From: Gymnodinialimonas sp. 202GB13-11
GTDB taxonomy: Bacteria > Pseudomonadota > Alphaproteobacteria > Rhodobacterales > Rhodobacteraceae
Direction of reading: 5' to 3'
DNA length: 64,000 nt
NCBI RefSeq assembly: GCF_040932485.1
Contig: NZ_JBFRBH010000001.1
Coordinates: forward strand, 2,831,185 to 2,895,184
Below the pieces are notes generated by a model. That model worked only from the letters and a program-made list of their open reading frames with translations, did not search any database and was not told the DNA's origin. Positions within the stretch are counted from its first letter, which is position 1. Every line of letters begins with the position of its first letter. Both the position numbers and the translations under genes were made by a program. Of the stretch, positions 16,640 to 24,480 are shown piece after piece.

Positions 16640-17484
16640 CCTGTTGCCGATATCTGCGGCTGCTGTTGCCGCGACTTTGCACAATCAAGCGCGGCCTGGA
16701 TATCCGTTTCCGCGGTTTCCAAACCTTCGATAATGCCATCACACTCGGGCAATTGCGCCATGGCCAACGGGTCTTGCGTAACAGCGCCAGCCAATACAAT
16801 CGCAAGGTTAGGCCGCCGCGCTTGAACGTCTGCAACTAGCCGGCTCAACGTGTCCATCGTGAGCGACCCGGAACAGCTGATACCCAGAACCGGCCGATCG
16901 TCGGAAAGAATCTGTCGAACCAAGGCGTCATGGCCCAGCCCGACCAAGGCACTTACATCCCAACCCAAACGCCGAAAATGATCGGCGGCCATCAGCACAC
17001 CCAAAGTATGGGTTTCACCGGGCGTCGCAACGAACAGGGCTTCCTTCACATTGCCCGTCAGGCTCGCAGCCACACCACCTGGCAAGTTGCGCAAAATCGC
17101 ATGCATCCGCGCGGTCGCCATGGAGACTTCTGTGAACGGTAGTTTGTCGCAATCCCACAGGCGGCCAAGCTCTCGCGCAGCCGGAGTGAAATAGGAAAGA
17201 CAAAGTTCCCGCACTGTCAGCCCGGCGTCCAAGAGGTCACTGACCAAGGCCTCTGCTTCATCGCTATCGGCATTCGCCATTGCGCGCGCCATTGCACTGA
17301 CATGGGGATTTGGAAGAGCAGCCATCGCTTCTGCCGATAATTCGGCCTCCCTCGGACCTGATGCAAGCTCAGCCAAGGCCAATGCCGCAAGGTCGCTCAC
17401 CCCGTCCCGGCCCATAAGAGCCTCGGGGTTTTGCGTTACCACCGTGCCGCGCTTGCTGCCGGTCTCATCGAATCGGGTCGCCAC
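16636..17484 (-). CDS. Cobalamin-binding regulatory protein, PpaA/AerR-like
   Basis: 282 residues from the GTG chosen here, which has AAGGA just upstream; an ATG 84 bases earlier lies before the predicted transcription start. An N-terminal helical B12 cap (about 70-140, with LWDCDKLPFTEVSMATARMH) precedes a Rossmann B12 domain whose ETHTLG (residues 157-162) is the E/D-x-H-x-x-G motif, with His159 as lower axial ligand. This layout fits PpaA/AerR antirepressors of photosynthesis genes and B12 light sensors; there is no DNA-binding or methyltransferase domain. A TGT-N12-ACA site of the PpsR/CrtJ type overlaps its -35 box. No photosynthesis genes are in the window. Its target is unknown. Confidence 0.8.
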   Translation of the reverse strand: MATRFDETGSKRGTVVTQNPEALMGRDGVSDLAALALAELASGPREAELSAEAMAALPNPHVSAMARAMANADSDEAEALVSDLLDAGLTVRELCLSYFTPAARELGRLWDCDKLPFTEVSMATARMHAILRNLPGGVAASLTGNVKEALFVATPGETHTLGVLMAADHFRRLGWDVSALVGLGHDALVRQILSDDRPVLGISCSGSLTMDTLSRLVADVQARRPNLAIVLAGAVTQDPLAMAQLPECDGIIEGLETAETDIQAALDCAKSRQQQPQISATG

Positions 17485-17550
17485 GTTCCTTCTCTCCACC
17501 TGAGCGGAAGAGGGAATCAGCCGATCCGGAGGCTTCTCCTCGCGCTCACG

Positions 17551-17584
17551 ATATGTATACCACGGCATTCACTTAATGTGTCAA
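17551..17584 (-). promoter_or_regulatory. Promoter of the cobalamin-binding gene
   Basis: On the minus strand TTGACA (17584-17579), a perfect -35 box, is followed after 19 bases by TATACA (17559-17554). The spacer is longer than the ideal 17. The predicted start of transcription, near 17547, lies upstream of the GTG start and downstream of the rival ATG. Confidence 0.45.
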
Positions 17585-17596
17585 TTTTTGTTTACA
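17579..17596. promoter_or_regulatory. TGT-N12-ACA operator candidate (PpsR/CrtJ type)
   Basis: TGT, twelve bases, ACA, exactly the PpsR/CrtJ consensus spacing, covering the -35 box of the B12-protein gene. Such a six-base pattern appears by chance about once in 4 kb, so the position matters more than the match. Confidence 0.35.
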
Positions 17597-17622
17597 CCAT
17601 CAAAGCTTTGGCCGGCGTAAAC
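17590..17622. promoter_or_regulatory. Inverted repeat between the B12-protein and P450 genes
   Basis: Arms GTTTACACC and GGCGTAAAC (8 of 9 pairs) surround a perfect inner palindrome CAAAGCTTTG. It lies 75-107 bases before the P450 start, where an operator would sit. Confidence 0.4.
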
Positions 17623-17696
17623 CAGCTGCCAATCCTTTTCTTTTGCTTGTTATGTGTTGGTTTTCCCTGCAATAATTTCAGCATGGAGGCGTACAC

Positions 17697-18905
17697 ATGC
17701 TCGACCTTTCCAGCTTCGATTTGAACGCCATCGACGCTGAATTCATTGACGACCCCTACCCAACACTTGCGCAATTGCGCCGGGATGCTCCGGTGCATCA
17801 CAACGCTGATAGCTCGGTTTTCCTGACCCGGCACGATGATTGTCTAGCGACCTATCGCTCGCGCGACATGCTGTCGGACAAGACCGAGGCGTTTGGAGCG
17901 AAGTTCGGGGAATGCCCGCTAAAGGTCCATCACACCACCAGCCTGATCTTCAACGACCCGCCCTATCACACGACCGTCCGAAAACTGATCGCAGGGGCCT
18001 TCACGCCCCGAAAACTGGCAGAGATGGAGCGCCTGATCGAAGGCATCGTGGATCGTCTTCTGGATCGTGTTGAAGATCTGGGCGAGCTCGATTTGATTGC
18101 CGATTTTGGAATGATGCTACCAACCGAAATCATCAGCTTCATGCTGGGTGTGCCCGAAGACTACCGGGCCAAATTGCGCGGCTACTCCATCGCAATCCTT
18201 GGCGCGCTTGATCCGGTGGTCCCAGCCCAACGTATGGCGGCGGGCAACAAAGCGGTTGAGGAATTCGGCGCGATCCTTTCGGACCTCATTGACCATCGCC
18301 GCGCAAATCCAGATGGCGCGGGCGAAGGGGAAGTTTTGGAGTCGCTGATCTTCGGGGAGCATGACGGGCGGCGGCTGACGCAGGAAGAACTCGTGCAGAA
18401 CTGTATTTTCCTGCTGAACGCGGGGCATGAGACGACGACGTCGCTGGTGGGCAACTCGGTGGGTCTGTTCCTTGATCACCCGGACCAGCACCGCAGATTG
18501 CTGGACGATCCTTCATTGGTCGGCACGGCGGTTGAGGAATGCCTGCGCGTCGAAAGCCCGCTTCAGATCGGCAACCGCTTGGCGGGGGAGGATATTGCGT
18601 TGCCTTCGGGGACGGTCATTCCGAAGGGCACGTATATCCACACCTCCATTGCGGCCGCCAATCGCGACCCGGACGTCTTTGACAATCCAGACAGTTTCGA
18701 TATCGCCCGCAAGCCGAACCCGCACATCGCCTTCATCACTGGCATCCATGTCTGCCTTGGCGCGAGCCTTGCGCGGATGGAGGGGAAGATCGCCTTGGGG
18801 CGGTTCTTTGAGCGCTTTCCGAAGCTGGCTGCGAACGGACCGAGAGAACGGTTGGGACTGGCGCGATTCAGGGGCTACACGAGCTTGCCGATCCGAGTGA
18901 AGTAG
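17697..18905 (+). CDS. Cytochrome P450
   Basis: 402 residues, a soluble bacterial class I P450. I-helix AGHETTT (242-248) with the acid-alcohol pair, ExxR at 281-284 (ECLR), and haem loop FITGIHVCLGASLAR with Cys353 as the iron ligand. The haem loop has Ile-Thr where most relatives have Gly-x. GGAGG lies 9 bases before the ATG. No ferredoxin or reductase gene adjoins it, so it must borrow electron partners. It is divergent from the cobalamin-binding gene, with operator-like repeats between. The substrate is unknown; the CYP family cannot be named without a search. Confidence 0.93.
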   Translation: MLDLSSFDLNAIDAEFIDDPYPTLAQLRRDAPVHHNADSSVFLTRHDDCLATYRSRDMLSDKTEAFGAKFGECPLKVHHTTSLIFNDPPYHTTVRKLIAGAFTPRKLAEMERLIEGIVDRLLDRVEDLGELDLIADFGMMLPTEIISFMLGVPEDYRAKLRGYSIAILGALDPVVPAQRMAAGNKAVEEFGAILSDLIDHRRANPDGAGEGEVLESLIFGEHDGRRLTQEELVQNCIFLLNAGHETTTSLVGNSVGLFLDHPDQHRRLLDDPSLVGTAVEECLRVESPLQIGNRLAGEDIALPSGTVIPKGTYIHTSIAAANRDPDVFDNPDSFDIARKPNPHIAFITGIHVCLGASLARMEGKIALGRFFERFPKLAANGPRERLGLARFRGYTSLPIRVK

Positions 18906-18907
18906 GG

Positions 18908-18929
18908 CCGGTTGCGAGGTTGCAACCGG
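18908..18929 (+). terminator. Hairpin after the P450 gene
   Basis: Perfect 8-bp arms CCGGTTGC and GCAACCGG with loop GAGGTT, starting 3 bases after the P450 stop. There is no T-run after it, so efficiency is uncertain. Confidence 0.45.
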
Positions 18930-19084
18930 GGGCTAACACACTATTTTCGAATAGCTTTTCGGATCCCATTTGCTGAAAACTAGTAGTTTCCAAGCGGTTC
19001 TTCGCACCTCGAACAATAGCGCGTGACGGTGAGGTCGGACCCTCTGGGGGAGCCGTATCGGCCAAGATGAAGGAGCGGGCGCGC

Positions 19085-21145
19085 CTAGCTCTTCGACCAC
19101 TCCGCTAACGAAATACCGCGTTCGGCACAGTCCGCGAGCACCGGCGAGAGTTTCCAAGCCACTGGGTCTTCAGCTTGCAGGGCGGTGATCCGTTCGACGA
19201 TATGAGGAACGCCAAGCGTATCGGCGTAGTGCATCAGCCCGCCGCGCCAGCGCGGAAACCCGTAGCCGAAGACGGTCACAAGGTCGATGTCGGCGGCGCT
19301 TTGCGCGATGCCTTCGGCCAGCACATCGGCGGCCTCGTTGATCATGGCCATTGTCAGGCGTTCAACGATCTGCGCCTCGTCATATTCGATGCGCTCGATG
19401 CCCGCAAAATGCGCTTCTTCCAGCGCGAGGTCAGCAACGATGGGGTCTTCGACTTTGCCGCCACCGCCGGGGTAGCGATACCAGCCCGCGCCGACCTTTT
19501 TGCCGAGTTTGCCGAGTTCGACCATGCGATCCGCGATGGGGATGTAGCGCCGGTTCGGGTCGCGCGTGGCATCCTGCCTGCGCCGGGCCGCGTAGCCGAT
19601 GTCGAGGCCGGAGAGGTCCGCGACCTCATAAGGGCCCATCGCGTAGCCAAAATTCTCCATGGCTTCATCGACCTCCCATGGGGTCGAGCCGTCCATGAAG
19701 ACCGTATCGGCGGCCTCGCGGTAGCGCGAATAGATGCGATTGCCGATGAAGCCATCACAGACCCCAGCCAAGACGGGAACCTTCTTAAGCAGTTTGCCAA
19801 GCGCGTAGCCTGTGGCCAGCGCGTGATCCGACGTCTTTTTGCCCTTCACGATCTCCAGAAGGCGCATGATGTGGGCGGGCGCGAAGAAGTGCAGGCCAAG
19901 CACGCGGGACGGGTCACGCGTGCTGGCCGCGATTTCATCGACGTCGAGGTAAGATGTGTTGGTGGCCAGCACCGCGTCAGGCGAGAGGGCCGTGTCGAGT
20001 TGGGCGAAGATCGCTTTCTTAACCTCCATATCCTCGAAGGCGGCTTCGATGGCGAGTGGGGCGTTCCCGGCTTTGCCGTAGTCCGTTGTTGCCGTCAGCC
20101 GATCTCGCAGCGCCTGAGCGCCGTCCTCAGAGAGGCGGCCGCGGTCGATGCCGGATTGGATCAGCTTGCCGATGTTCGCCTCTGCCCGGTCGACACCATC
20201 TTGGTCGGTTTCCAGAAGCGTGACCGGAAGGCCAAGCGACAGGCAGGCATAGGCGATGCCCGCACCCATCGTGCCGCCGCCCACCACGGCGATTTCCGTC
20301 AGTTCAGGCGCGGCAGGCAGCCCCTTGGGCGGCTTTGCAGCGCGTTCGGCGAAGAACATATGGCGCAGCGCGCGAGATTGATCGCCCTGTTTGAGGTCCA
20401 TGAACGCTGCGCGTTCTTGAGCCATCGCGTCGGCGAAAGGCAAGGATAGGCCCTGCTCAATGACATCCACGGCGCGCAGCGGCGCAACTTGACCGGGCGA
20501 CCGCTTGGCAAGCCTCTCGCGGATCGCCGTGAAGGCCGCTTCATCATGGTCGGGCGTGGGCAATTCCCATGTGGGCACGACGCATTGCAACTCCTCGGTG
20601 TTGATCATGTCGGCAGCCTCGACCGGATCATCTTCGACCGCGTGGATCAGGCCCGCCTTGAGTGCATCTACCGCACGCAGGGGCCGCCCGAAGGCGATCA
20701 TGTCGAGCGCTTTTTCCAGACCCGTCAGGCGCATCGCGCGCTGTGTGCCACCCGCACCGGGGATTACGCCAAGGGTCACTTCCGGCAAACCGATCTGCGC
20801 TTTCGGGCCTGCAATGCGCATCCGGCAGGCCAGCGCGATTTCCGCGCCGCCCCCAAGGGCCACGCCGTTGATTGCGGCAATCCACGGCACAAAGCTGCGC
20901 TCAATGGCATCACAGACGTCAGGCAGAAACGGTTCCAACGCCGCACCATCGAATTCGCGCGCATCGGCGCCGGCGGCAAAGGCGCGGCCCGCGCCCGTCA
21001 CGATCACGCGGTCGAAATTCTCCCGCTCGGCCCAAGCGACAGCCTCCATCAACCCTTCGCGCATCGCCTTGCCGATGGCGTTCACGGGCGGATTGTCGAG
21101 GGTAACGAAGCCGGTCAGGCCGTCGGCGCGCAGGGTGACAGTCAT
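19085..21145 (-). CDS. Bifunctional enoyl-CoA hydratase/3-hydroxyacyl-CoA dehydrogenase
   Basis: 686 residues. An N-terminal crotonase domain (1-180; oxyanion loops AAGADAREF and INGVALGGGAEIALACR) is joined to an NAD-binding 3-hydroxyacyl-CoA dehydrogenase (VVGGGTMGAGIAYACLSLG at about 290) and its C-terminal dimer domains with NRIYSRYREAAD. It resembles FadB/FadJ and peroxisomal multifunctional enzymes. It overlaps boxR by 4 bases at the end of the box operon, so its likely task is isomerisation, hydration and oxidation of dehydroadipyl-CoA to 3-oxoadipyl-CoA. It might also serve the phenylacetate route, since no separate paaF or paaH is present. Confidence 0.9.
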   Translation of the reverse strand: MTVTLRADGLTGFVTLDNPPVNAIGKAMREGLMEAVAWAERENFDRVIVTGAGRAFAAGADAREFDGAALEPFLPDVCDAIERSFVPWIAAINGVALGGGAEIALACRMRIAGPKAQIGLPEVTLGVIPGAGGTQRAMRLTGLEKALDMIAFGRPLRAVDALKAGLIHAVEDDPVEAADMINTEELQCVVPTWELPTPDHDEAAFTAIRERLAKRSPGQVAPLRAVDVIEQGLSLPFADAMAQERAAFMDLKQGDQSRALRHMFFAERAAKPPKGLPAAPELTEIAVVGGGTMGAGIAYACLSLGLPVTLLETDQDGVDRAEANIGKLIQSGIDRGRLSEDGAQALRDRLTATTDYGKAGNAPLAIEAAFEDMEVKKAIFAQLDTALSPDAVLATNTSYLDVDEIAASTRDPSRVLGLHFFAPAHIMRLLEIVKGKKTSDHALATGYALGKLLKKVPVLAGVCDGFIGNRIYSRYREAADTVFMDGSTPWEVDEAMENFGYAMGPYEVADLSGLDIGYAARRRQDATRDPNRRYIPIADRMVELGKLGKKVGAGWYRYPGGGGKVEDPIVADLALEEAHFAGIERIEYDEAQIVERLTMAMINEAADVLAEGIAQSAADIDLVTVFGYGFPRWRGGLMHYADTLGVPHIVERITALQAEDPVAWKLSPVLADCAERGISLAEWSKS

Positions 21146-22038
21146 GAGGTCTCCGGTGGCAGAAAGCCGTGTTGGTCGATCAGGGCAAGCAGGTCAGTGA
21201 TAGACGCGTCCAGTGTCGCGCGGGACGTATCCAGAATGGCATCGGCGCGGCCATATTCAGCCTCTCGCCCTGTCAGGATAAGGCGCAGTTGCGCCATGGC
21301 TTGCGGGTTGCCTTCCATGGGGCGGGTGTCGCCTTGGGCCTGAACCCGGGCCATATGCTCTTCCGGCGTGGCTTTGACCCAAACGGTGTGGAACCGTGCG
21401 AGAAGGGCGGCAAAGGTCCGCGCCTCATCCACAATACCTCCGCCAACGGCGATGATGGCGCGGTCCTGGTCGGCAACGATGGCATCTAGCGCGTCAGCCT
21501 CAAGCTGGCGGTAGCCATCGGTGCCGTAAAGCGCCATGATCTCGGCCACGGGCATCCCACCTGCCGCTTCAATCTGTTCATTGAGTTCGATGAAGGGCAC
21601 ACCCCGCGCCTTCGCCAAAGCCGCGCCGAGGGTGGATTTGCCCGCCCCGCGCAGGCCAATCAGGCAGATGCGGCTAGCCTTCTGAGCATCGGCCTGGTGC
21701 AACAGGGCCTGCACACGCGCCTGAGTGTCGGCATCGGCGCGCGCAAAGGCGGAAGCCACGCGGGCGCAGTCAGGTGTTAGACTTTGGCGTGCGACGAGTG
21801 CCTCTATGGGCAAGTCGAGGGCAGATGCGACACGTAGAAGCAAGCCGATGGAAATATTGCCCTCACCGCTTTCAAGCTGCGCGAGATAGCGGGGAGAGAC
21901 GCCCGACGCCTCTGACAGGACACGGCGCGACATGCCCTTTGCACCACGGGCCGCACGTACACGGTCACCGACCTGCGCCTGCAGTGCGGTCACGGCTGTG
22001 TCGTTGGCGATAGGGGGATGGCCGGATTGGTCGGTCAT
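21142..22038 (-). CDS. boxR: BoxR/BzdR-type regulator (XRE HTH fused to shikimate-kinase-like domain)
   Basis: 298 residues. A helix-turn-helix of the HTH_3 type spans about 25-80 (SRRVLSEASGVSPRYLAQLE). A linker leads to a shikimate-kinase-like domain (about 118-290) with P-loop GLRGAGKST. This fusion is the hallmark of BzdR and BoxR, repressors of anaerobic and aerobic benzoyl-CoA genes that bind benzoyl-CoA through the kinase-like domain. The start MTDQSGHPP overlaps the thioesterase stop by 4 bases (ATGA). Expected to control the operon it lies in; TGCA repeats before boxC are candidate sites. Kinase activity is not expected. Confidence 0.93.
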   Translation of the reverse strand: MTDQSGHPPIANDTAVTALQAQVGDRVRAARGAKGMSRRVLSEASGVSPRYLAQLESGEGNISIGLLLRVASALDLPIEALVARQSLTPDCARVASAFARADADTQARVQALLHQADAQKASRICLIGLRGAGKSTLGAALAKARGVPFIELNEQIEAAGGMPVAEIMALYGTDGYRQLEADALDAIVADQDRAIIAVGGGIVDEARTFAALLARFHTVWVKATPEEHMARVQAQGDTRPMEGNPQAMAQLRLILTGREAEYGRADAILDTSRATLDASITDLLALIDQHGFLPPETS

Positions 22039-22466
22039 TTCGGGATGTGAGCCTCCACCAAAGTGCGGATGTCGTCGGGGGCGGGGCGGGATTTGAATTG
22101 GTCCGCGATGATGAAAACGCAGGTGAATGCGCCCTCGAAACAGGTGGTGCCGTCCTGCACTCCGTCGACGCGAAAGGTGATCGACTTGGTGCCAAGCGCC
22201 GACGGCCAGGTGTGGCACTTCAGGATGTGGCGCGGGGTGACGGGGCTTCTGAAATCCATCTCCATCCGCACGAATGGGGTCCCGACGTTTTTGTCGAGCT
22301 CCATCTCATACCAGCCTGCATCGGCGTAGTGCGTGGCCCACCAGGCGTTGATCGCATCGAGCGCGAACCAAGGCAGCCGCGCGGTGTAGGCAATCTGAGC
22401 CGGGTCGCAATCGCCCCAAGTGACACGGATGTCATGGACGAACGCACTGTTAGGGCGGGGCTGCAT
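22035..22466 (-). CDS. Acyl-CoA thioesterase, 4-hydroxybenzoyl-CoA thioesterase type (hot-dog fold)
   Basis: 143 residues. WGDCDPAQIAYTARLPWFALDA matches the catalytic Asp region of 4-hydroxybenzoyl-CoA thioesterases (WGDCDPAGI). Lying directly after the flavodoxin gene and overlapping boxR in the box operon, it probably releases CoA from benzoyl-CoA or stalled intermediates, keeping the CoA pool free. The exact substrate is not shown by sequence. Confidence 0.87.
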   Translation of the reverse strand: MQPRPNSAFVHDIRVTWGDCDPAQIAYTARLPWFALDAINAWWATHYADAGWYEMELDKNVGTPFVRMEMDFRSPVTPRHILKCHTWPSALGTKSITFRVDGVQDGTTCFEGAFTCVFIIADQFKSRPAPDDIRTLVEAHIPK

Positions 22467-22925
22467 TCAAGCGGCCTCAGCCTTGGCGAGACCCATGATT
22501 TCCTGCGCCCAAGGCACGGCCACGTCCTCCGGCAGATCGGGGGAGGACGCGTCGTGGATGCCACGTTCACCGACCATTTTGGCGCCGCGTTCGATGAGCT
22601 TCTCCATCATGATCTTGGAGCCAAACGCGAAGGTTTCCGAGAACACCATGTCGCCGAGGCCGAAGACCGCGAACTTGACGTGGGAGAGGTCGGGTTTCTC
22701 GGCCTCCATCTTGTCGTAAAAGGGCTGCGCGGCCATCGGCAAGTCGCCGTTTCCATAGGTTGATGTCACAACGAAATAGAACGTCTCGCCGTCCAGATCG
22801 GCGGGATCGATATCGCCAAGGGACGTGATCGTGCAGTCGAAACCGTCGCCCAGATCCTCTTCGATATCCTCGCAGAGAATTTCGGCAGTGCTGGTCTCGG
22901 TCCCATAGAGAAAGTGGATTTTCAT
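22467..22925 (-). CDS. Flavodoxin-domain protein in the box operon
   Basis: 152 residues. The FMN phosphate loop YGTETSTAE is at residues 7-15, with the further FMN loops TSTYGNGD and FGLGDMVF. It resembles MioC and the FMN domains of sulfite reductase and P450 reductase rather than long-chain flavodoxin. It is 48 bases after boxB and abuts the thioesterase gene. BoxB needs electrons, normally from BoxA (FAD plus two 4Fe-4S clusters). No boxA is in the window, so this protein may carry the electrons; that is inference. Confidence 0.85.
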   Translation of the reverse strand: MKIHFLYGTETSTAEILCEDIEEDLGDGFDCTITSLGDIDPADLDGETFYFVVTSTYGNGDLPMAAQPFYDKMEAEKPDLSHVKFAVFGLGDMVFSETFAFGSKIMMEKLIERGAKMVGERGIHDASSPDLPEDVAVPWAQEIMGLAKAEAA

Positions 22926-22973
22926 CGCGCGTTTCCTTGTTGGGGCGCGACCAAAGCCGCGCCCGTTTGGCCC

Positions 22974-24422
22974 TTAGGCCATGTGCAGTTTGACGTATTC
23001 GAAATCGCCGGGCTTGTTGTCGATCCCCTGCTTGGGCGGGGCGATCCAACCGGCGAATTCACCGGGCTCGTAGCACGGCACCATCAGCGACTGGATATAG
23101 GCGCCGTCCTCTTTCGTGGGCAGCCATTTGTCGACGTTCGCAGCCCATTCCTCGTTGGAAATCAGCGCGCCCTCTGGGTTCGCCTTGATCGCCGAGAACA
23201 CGCCAATCTGCCGGTGGAAGGCCTGATCGGGCAGCTTGAGTTCAAACTCCACACCCGTCTTCTGGATCGTCTTGTTCCAGCGCCGCAGACCGCCCGACGC
23301 ATCGCGGATGTAATCATCGCGCAAGCGCATGTTGATCGCGGTCAGCGCGGGCACTTCCTTGTCGAAGATCTTGCCGTCTTCCAGCACCTTCACGACGTAG
23401 GTGGCGTCGGTCAGCTTGTGGTCGTCGTCAATCCGCTGCTCCATGTATCGGCCCTTGATGCCCGCGTTGAACGCGTTGGCGGCGTTGGTCGAGACCTCTT
23501 GCCCGAACAGGTCGAGCGACAGGGAATAGTGCAGGTTCAGCTTCTTCTGGATCGTGGGCAGGTCGATGACGCCCAGATCGCGCACGCGGCCGATGTCGTA
23601 GGGGTCGGTGATGCCCGCTTCTTTCATCGCTTCGCAGGTGCGCTGCACGATGCGGCTGACGCCGGTTTCGCCCACGAACATGTGGTGCGCTTCCTCGGTC
23701 AGCATGAAGCGGCAGGTGCGGCTGAGTGGGTCGAAGCCTGATTGCGCGAGGGATTCCAGCTGCATCTTGCCGTCACGGTCGGTGAAGTACGTGAACATGA
23801 AGAAAGACAGCCAATCGGGCGTTTCTTCATTGAACGCACCCAGCATCCGCGGCGCCTCATCCGAGCCAGAAGAGCGGCGGAGCAGATCATCGGCCTCTTC
23901 GCGACCATCCTTTCCGAAATATTTCTGCAGCAGGTACACCATCGCCCAAAGGTGGCGGCCCTCTTCGACGTTCACCTGGAACAGGTTGCGCATGTCGTAA
24001 AGCGATGGCGCGGTGAGGCCGAGGAAGCGCTGCTGTTCGACGCTGCCCGGCTCGGTATCGCCCTGAATGACGATCAGGCGCTTGAGCATGTTGCGATACT
24101 CGCCCGGCACTTCCTGCCACGCGGGCTGACCGGCGTGCTCGCCCATCGGGATCGTGCGTCCTTCAACGGCGGGGGCCAGAAGCACGCCCCAGCGATATTC
24201 GGGCATCTTCACGTAGTCGAATTTCGCCCAACCCTTCGGGTCCACGCTGACTGCTGTGCGCAGATAAACCATGCTCTCCTGAAAGTTCTGGGGGATCAGA
24301 CGGTTCCACCAATCCAGATAGCCGGGGTGCCATTTCTCCAGCGCCTTCAGAACCTTACGATCGCTGGACAACCCCACATTATTGGGGATCTTGGTATCAT
24401 ACGAAATATCTACTGCAGTCAT
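22974..24422 (-). CDS. boxB: Benzoyl-CoA 2,3-epoxidase, oxygenase subunit BoxB
   Basis: 482 residues, the expected size. BoxB is a di-iron oxygenase that turns benzoyl-CoA, O2 and electrons into 2,3-epoxybenzoyl-CoA. Iron-site carboxylates and histidines are visible in QVNVEEGRHLWAMVYLL and MLTEEAHHMFVG, both E-x2-H arrangements of the ferritin-like fold. It follows boxC after a 58-base spacer with two perfect hairpins and precedes the flavodoxin gene. The identification is secure from the sequence as a whole and the boxC-boxB order. Confidence 0.95.
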   Translation of the reverse strand: MTAVDISYDTKIPNNVGLSSDRKVLKALEKWHPGYLDWWNRLIPQNFQESMVYLRTAVSVDPKGWAKFDYVKMPEYRWGVLLAPAVEGRTIPMGEHAGQPAWQEVPGEYRNMLKRLIVIQGDTEPGSVEQQRFLGLTAPSLYDMRNLFQVNVEEGRHLWAMVYLLQKYFGKDGREEADDLLRRSSGSDEAPRMLGAFNEETPDWLSFFMFTYFTDRDGKMQLESLAQSGFDPLSRTCRFMLTEEAHHMFVGETGVSRIVQRTCEAMKEAGITDPYDIGRVRDLGVIDLPTIQKKLNLHYSLSLDLFGQEVSTNAANAFNAGIKGRYMEQRIDDDHKLTDATYVVKVLEDGKIFDKEVPALTAINMRLRDDYIRDASGGLRRWNKTIQKTGVEFELKLPDQAFHRQIGVFSAIKANPEGALISNEEWAANVDKWLPTKEDGAYIQSLMVPCYEPGEFAGWIAPPKQGIDNKPGDFEYVKLHMA

Positions 24423-24432
24423 GTCTTGCTCC

Positions 24433-24452
24433 CAAATCTTCTAGAAGATTTG
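24433..24452. repeat. Perfect 20-bp palindrome between boxC and boxB
   Basis: CAAATCTTCTAGAAGATTTG is fully self-complementary. In mRNA it would form a loop-free or tight hairpin 10 bases upstream of boxB, overlapping the space where the boxB ribosome site should be. Confidence 0.7.
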
Positions 24453-24458
24453 AACAGG

Positions 24459-24480
24459 CCGAGTTTCCTTAGAAACTCGG
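24459..24480 (-). repeat. Hairpin directly after the boxC stop codon
   Basis: Perfect 9-bp arms CCGAGTTTC/GAAACTCGG with a 4-base loop start exactly at the base after the boxC TAA. Without a T-run it is more likely an RNA-stability or processing element than a terminator. Confidence 0.65.

Noticed and set aside
19175..20449. Open frame of 424 codons opposite the FadB-type gene
   Set aside because: The minus strand carries full crotonase and dehydrogenase motifs; this frame has none.
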